A DNA stretch of 64,000 nt, from assembly GCA_040752115.1 (NCBI GenBank), contig JBFMFB010000012.1, positions 1 to 64,000 of the forward strand, written 5' to 3'. The position numbers and the translations under genes are program-made. Under the pieces are notes generated by a model that saw only the letters and a list, made by a program, of their open reading frames with translations, did no database searches and was not told where the DNA came from. The stretch's first letter is position 1, and each line of letters opens with the position of its first letter. Source of the stretch: JBFMFB01 sp040752115 (lineage in GTDB: Bacteria > Pseudomonadota > Gammaproteobacteria > Burkholderiales > Sulfuricellaceae). Shown one piece after another: positions 61,439 to 64,000 of the stretch.

Positions 61439-62896
61439 TCATGCGTGCCTGGTGAACTGCAATTGGCGCAGAAACCCAGCCTCGTCATCCAGGCAGCGCA
61501 AATCGAGCAGCAATGCGCCGTCCTCGATCCGGCCGATCACCGGCATCGGCAACGCGCGCAGAGCAGCAGCCAACTGCTTGAGCGCGGTGCCCGGCCCGCG
61601 GCCACTAACCGAAGGAGTGAGCGCCAACGCCATGCTGGGAAGCAGGTCCGCCGGCAGCGAGCCGCTGCCGATCTGGCTCATGCAGGGCTTGAGCGCCGCT
61701 TCGGCGCGGCCTTCGAGCGCCCGCTGCAGCGCGGGCAGCAGACGCTCCGCCTGCTCCTCGATCTGGGCCGGCGGGCGGGCAAGAAAGCGCAGGGTGGGAA
61801 GCTCTCGCGCCAGCAGCTCGGGCGTGCGGTAAAGGCGCAGCACGGCCTCAAGCGCAGCAAGCGTCATCTTGTCCACGCGCAGCGCACGTTTGAGGGGGTT
61901 CTTGCGAATCCTCGCAATCAACTCCCTGCGCCCGACGATCATCCCCGCCTGCGGCCCGCCCAGCAGCTTGTCGCCGCTGAAGGTGACCAGATCGGCGCCG
62001 GCGGCCAATGCCTCGCGCGGCGTCGGCTCGTGCGGCAGGCCGTAGGCTTTGAGGTCGATGAGCGTGCCGCTGCCGAGATCCACAATGAAGGGCAGGCCGT
62101 GCGCCTTCGCCACCGCCGCCAGATCCTTCTCGGCGACCGCCGCGGTGAATCCCTGGATGGCGTAGTTGCTGGTATGCACTTTGAGCAGAAGCGCAGTGCG
62201 CGGGCCGATCGCCTGTTCGAAATCGGCCCGATGGGTGCGGTTGGTCGTACCCACTTCGCGCAATCTGCAGCCGGCGCGCGACATGATGTCGGGAATGCGG
62301 AACGAACCGCCGATTTCGATCAGCTCGCCGCGGGACACGATGGCTTCCTTGCGCTGGGCAAGGGTGTTCAGCGCAAGAAATACCGCCGCGGCATTGTTGT
62401 TGACTACCAGCGCGGCCTCGGCGCCGGTGAGTTCGCACAGCAGGCCTTCCACGTGCTGGTCACGCTCGCCGCGGCTGCCGCTGCCGAGATCGAATTCCAG
62501 GTTGCAGGGCTGCGCCATCACGGCGGTCACCGCTTCCACCGCGCTTTTCGGCATCAGCGCGCGGCCGAGATTGGTGTGCAGCACTGTGCCGGTGAGGTTG
62601 AACACAGGCCTGAGCGAAGGCTGCATGGCCGCTTCCAGCCGCGCCGCAAGGCGCCGGCCAAGCCCGCCATCGGTAAAGGCATCTGGCGGCAGCGCTTCGC
62701 CCGCAGTCAGGATTTGGCGCGCTTCGTCGAGCAGCGCACGGGCCGCGCCCGTCACCGCAGTGCGGCCATACTGCGCCGCCAGCGCCTGGACCGGCGCGAG
62801 ATTGAGCACGCGGTCGACCGAGGGAAGGGAGGAAAAATCCGGGGGGGAAGCCGGCGCCGCACGGGCGACCTGGGATGGTTTTGGCTGCACGATCAC
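61439..62896 (-). CDS. selA: L-seryl-tRNA(Sec) selenium transferase
   Basis: A 485-residue PLP enzyme that turns seryl-tRNA(Sec) into selenocysteinyl-tRNA(Sec) using selenophosphate. The PLP lysine is K310 in TFSGDKLLGGPQAG; LNLAPVQALAAQYGRTAV near the start and NLTGTVLHTNLGRALM are family marks. An extra N-terminal stretch of about 25 residues precedes the usual start. Upstream of selB, 28 bases downstream of fdhE. Confidence 0.97.
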   Translation of the reverse strand: MIVQPKPSQVARAAPASPPDFSSLPSVDRVLNLAPVQALAAQYGRTAVTGAARALLDEARQILTAGEALPPDAFTDGGLGRRLAARLEAAMQPSLRPVFNLTGTVLHTNLGRALMPKSAVEAVTAVMAQPCNLEFDLGSGSRGERDQHVEGLLCELTGAEAALVVNNNAAAVFLALNTLAQRKEAIVSRGELIEIGGSFRIPDIMSRAGCRLREVGTTNRTHRADFEQAIGPRTALLLKVHTSNYAIQGFTAAVAEKDLAAVAKAHGLPFIVDLGSGTLIDLKAYGLPHEPTPREALAAGADLVTFSGDKLLGGPQAGMIVGRRELIARIRKNPLKRALRVDKMTLAALEAVLRLYRTPELLARELPTLRFLARPPAQIEEQAERLLPALQRALEGRAEAALKPCMSQIGSGSLPADLLPSMALALTPSVSGRGPGTALKQLAAALRALPMPVIGRIEDGALLLDLRCLDDEAGFLRQLQFTRHA

Positions 62897-62924
62897 ACGA
62901 GCTTAATTTGCCCCTTGGGAAAAA

Positions 62925-63836
62925 TCAATCTTCCCCCGGCAGCAGGAACAGATTCGGGCCGCAGCGCTCGCGGCCGTTTTCCGCCATCAGCAGATCGAGC
63001 GCCATGGTGGCGATATCGTCGGCGACCGGGCTCACCCGCGCGTCCTTGCCCATGTACATGATCTTCAGGTAGCTGTCGCAGGTGTCGCAGGTTTCGGCCT
63101 TGACCGCCTCCGGCCCGCCTTCGATCGCGTAATATTCCGGCCCCTTGGCGGTGTCGCAATGAGTGCACTTGATCCGCGCCATGTTCCATTCGGCGCTGCA
63201 CAGTGAGCAGGAAAGGTAGCGCAACCCCTCCTCCGCGCCGCCGATGCGAACGATGCTGGCAACCGGCAGCGAGCCGCACACCGGGCAGAGGTTCGGCTGT
63301 TCGAGCCGTCCGGCATCTCCGGCGCGCAGCGTCAGGGCCATGTGCGTCCAGTATACCTGCAGCGCCGCCGCGACGAACACCGCCCCGGCGCGATCGATCC
63401 CGGCATAATCGCCGGCGAGCAGCGCTTCGGCCAGCTTTTCCAGCTCGTCCGCCCCGCTCCGCGAAAGACGGGCGACAGCAGCAGCGGCCGGCGGGGGCAG
63501 CGCTTCGACCTCGACCGCGGCGAGAATCTGCGCCAGCGCCTGCCGCCACCCGGGATCGCGCCGCCAGCCGTGCACTCCGAGCGGCAGCATGCGATATTCC
63601 AGGCTGCGGCGCAATTCTTCCTCACCCGGCAACGGCACCTCGGGAAAAACATTCAGCGCCTGCTGCTGCGCCCGCGCCAGCTTGGCAAGGAAAACGAGAT
63701 AATCCCCCAGCATATTGCCCGGCGCAAGCTCTTCGAAGCGTGCGGCCCGCTCCTCGAACACACGGCGTTCGGGCAGGCGCAGAAACGGCGCGGCGATGGC
63801 GGATTCGATCTCCCCCGGTTCGAGTATGCGGCTCAT
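62925..63836 (-). CDS. fdhE: Formate dehydrogenase accessory protein FdhE
   Basis: A 303-residue cytoplasmic factor required for active respiratory formate dehydrogenase. Its four CxxC pairs are at 184/187 (CPVCG), 210/213 (CSLCS), 224/227 (CTHC) and 250/253 (CDTC), a rubredoxin-like iron arrangement. It begins 4 bases after the stop of the formate dehydrogenase gamma gene, so it is in the same operon, and leads on into selA-selB-selC. Confidence 0.95.
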   Translation of the reverse strand: MSRILEPGEIESAIAAPFLRLPERRVFEERAARFEELAPGNMLGDYLVFLAKLARAQQQALNVFPEVPLPGEEELRRSLEYRMLPLGVHGWRRDPGWRQALAQILAAVEVEALPPPAAAAVARLSRSGADELEKLAEALLAGDYAGIDRAGAVFVAAALQVYWTHMALTLRAGDAGRLEQPNLCPVCGSLPVASIVRIGGAEEGLRYLSCSLCSAEWNMARIKCTHCDTAKGPEYYAIEGGPEAVKAETCDTCDSYLKIMYMGKDARVSPVADDIATMALDLLMAENGRERCGPNLFLLPGED

Positions 63837-63839
63837 GCG

Positions 63840-64000
63840 TTAGCTTCCCCCGCCGATTTCGCGATACCAGCCGGGATGATGCTTTTTCGCCCAGGCGGGA
63901 GTCACCGTGCCCCGCGTCATGGCACCCAGCGTGCCCTTAATCCAGATCGCGGCGTAGATGTGAACGATGATGCCGGCGATCAGCACGAAAGCGGCTGCGG
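63840..64000 (-). CDS. fdoI: Formate dehydrogenase cytochrome b556 (gamma) subunit, 3' end
   Basis: Only the last 52 residues are in the window: AAAFVLIAGIIVHIYAAIWI then KGTLGAMTRGTVTPAWAKKH HPGWYRE-type end, as read on the minus strand. This is the last membrane helix, with a heme-ligand histidine (IVHIYAA), and the cytoplasmic tail of the FdnI/FdoI gamma subunit, which passes electrons from formate dehydrogenase to quinone. Whether it is fdnI- or fdoI-like cannot be told. The catalytic, possibly Sec-containing alpha gene must lie upstream, outside the window. Confidence 0.88.
   Translation of the reverse strand, partial: AAAFVLIAGIIVHIYAAIWIKGTLGAMTRGTVTPAWAKKHHPGWYREIGGGS

Noticed and set aside
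62925..64000. SECIS element near the formate dehydrogenase genes
   Set aside because: Only the gamma subunit 3' end is in the window; the Sec codon would be in the alpha gene outside it.

Overview
The window looks like a piece of a betaproteobacterial chromosome, most likely from the Nitrosomonadales / Sulfuricella–Thiobacillus–Gallionella neighbourhood (an inference). Grounds: the unbroken run tRNA(Thr-Tyr-Gly-Thr)-tuf-tRNA(Trp)-secE-nusG-rplKA-rplJL-rpoBC-rpsLG-fusA-tuf-S10-spc-alpha, the petABC-sspAB cluster, high G+C, and the zinc-type S4 and L36 proteins. No rRNA, CRISPR array, prophage or complete insertion sequence was seen.

Layout. 0.1-8 kb: a DUF3800 gene, ssb, a YajR-type MFS transporter, divergent uvrA, two small envelope proteins, a secreted cupin and a SAM hydrolase. 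8-40.5 kb, all on the minus strand: the core transcription/translation superoperon, transcribed from about 40.46 kb down to a clear terminator at 7.96 kb. Sequence-level promoters are visible for the tRNA-tuf unit (40.48 kb), the str operon (26.55 kb, its -35 overlapping the rpoC stop) and the spc operon (17.04 kb). An L10-type leader precedes rplJ and a hairpin/attenuator lies between rplL and rpoB. 40.5-44.3 kb: petABC (cytochrome bc1) followed by sspA-sspB, with an extended -10 promoter. 44.5-48.7 kb: mobA, a TatD-family hydrolase and a P-type Ca2+-like ATPase. 48.7-59 kb is the accessory part: a tight plus-strand operon of a CREST-type membrane hydrolase, an alpha/beta-hydrolase lipoprotein and an M28 peptidase, flanked on both sides by broken universal-stress-protein pieces; then the slipin/NfeD pair, mutY, a single-anchor helical sensor-like protein, a secreted TPR protein, a DUF2934 gene and a broken molybdo-hydroxylase Fe-S subunit. 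59.3-64 kb: a selenocysteine/formate dehydrogenase locus (fdh gamma subunit, fdhE, selA, selB, selC).

How the parts fit together: most of the window is growth machinery whose promoters show rRNA-like features (consensus hexamers, a GC-rich discriminator). The right-hand end supplies the means to make a selenocysteine-containing formate dehydrogenase: selC/selA/selB make and deliver Sec, fdhE assists maturation, and MobA at 45 kb would supply its bis-MGD cofactor.

A striking non-genic feature is that many operon gaps carry short dispersed repeats of several distinct families (GTGAGG-type, GGATGAAGG-type, TCAGAAG-type, ACGAAT-type, CACGGAGACACAGAG-type, ACAGGATT-type, CTTGGCG-type and CTCCCCC-type). 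One sits inside the L10 leader in a position to extend its closing helix, and one has been captured as the C-terminus of MutY. The most plausible candidate for something undescribed among the genes is the three-gene hydrolase operon at 49.1-52.2 kb.
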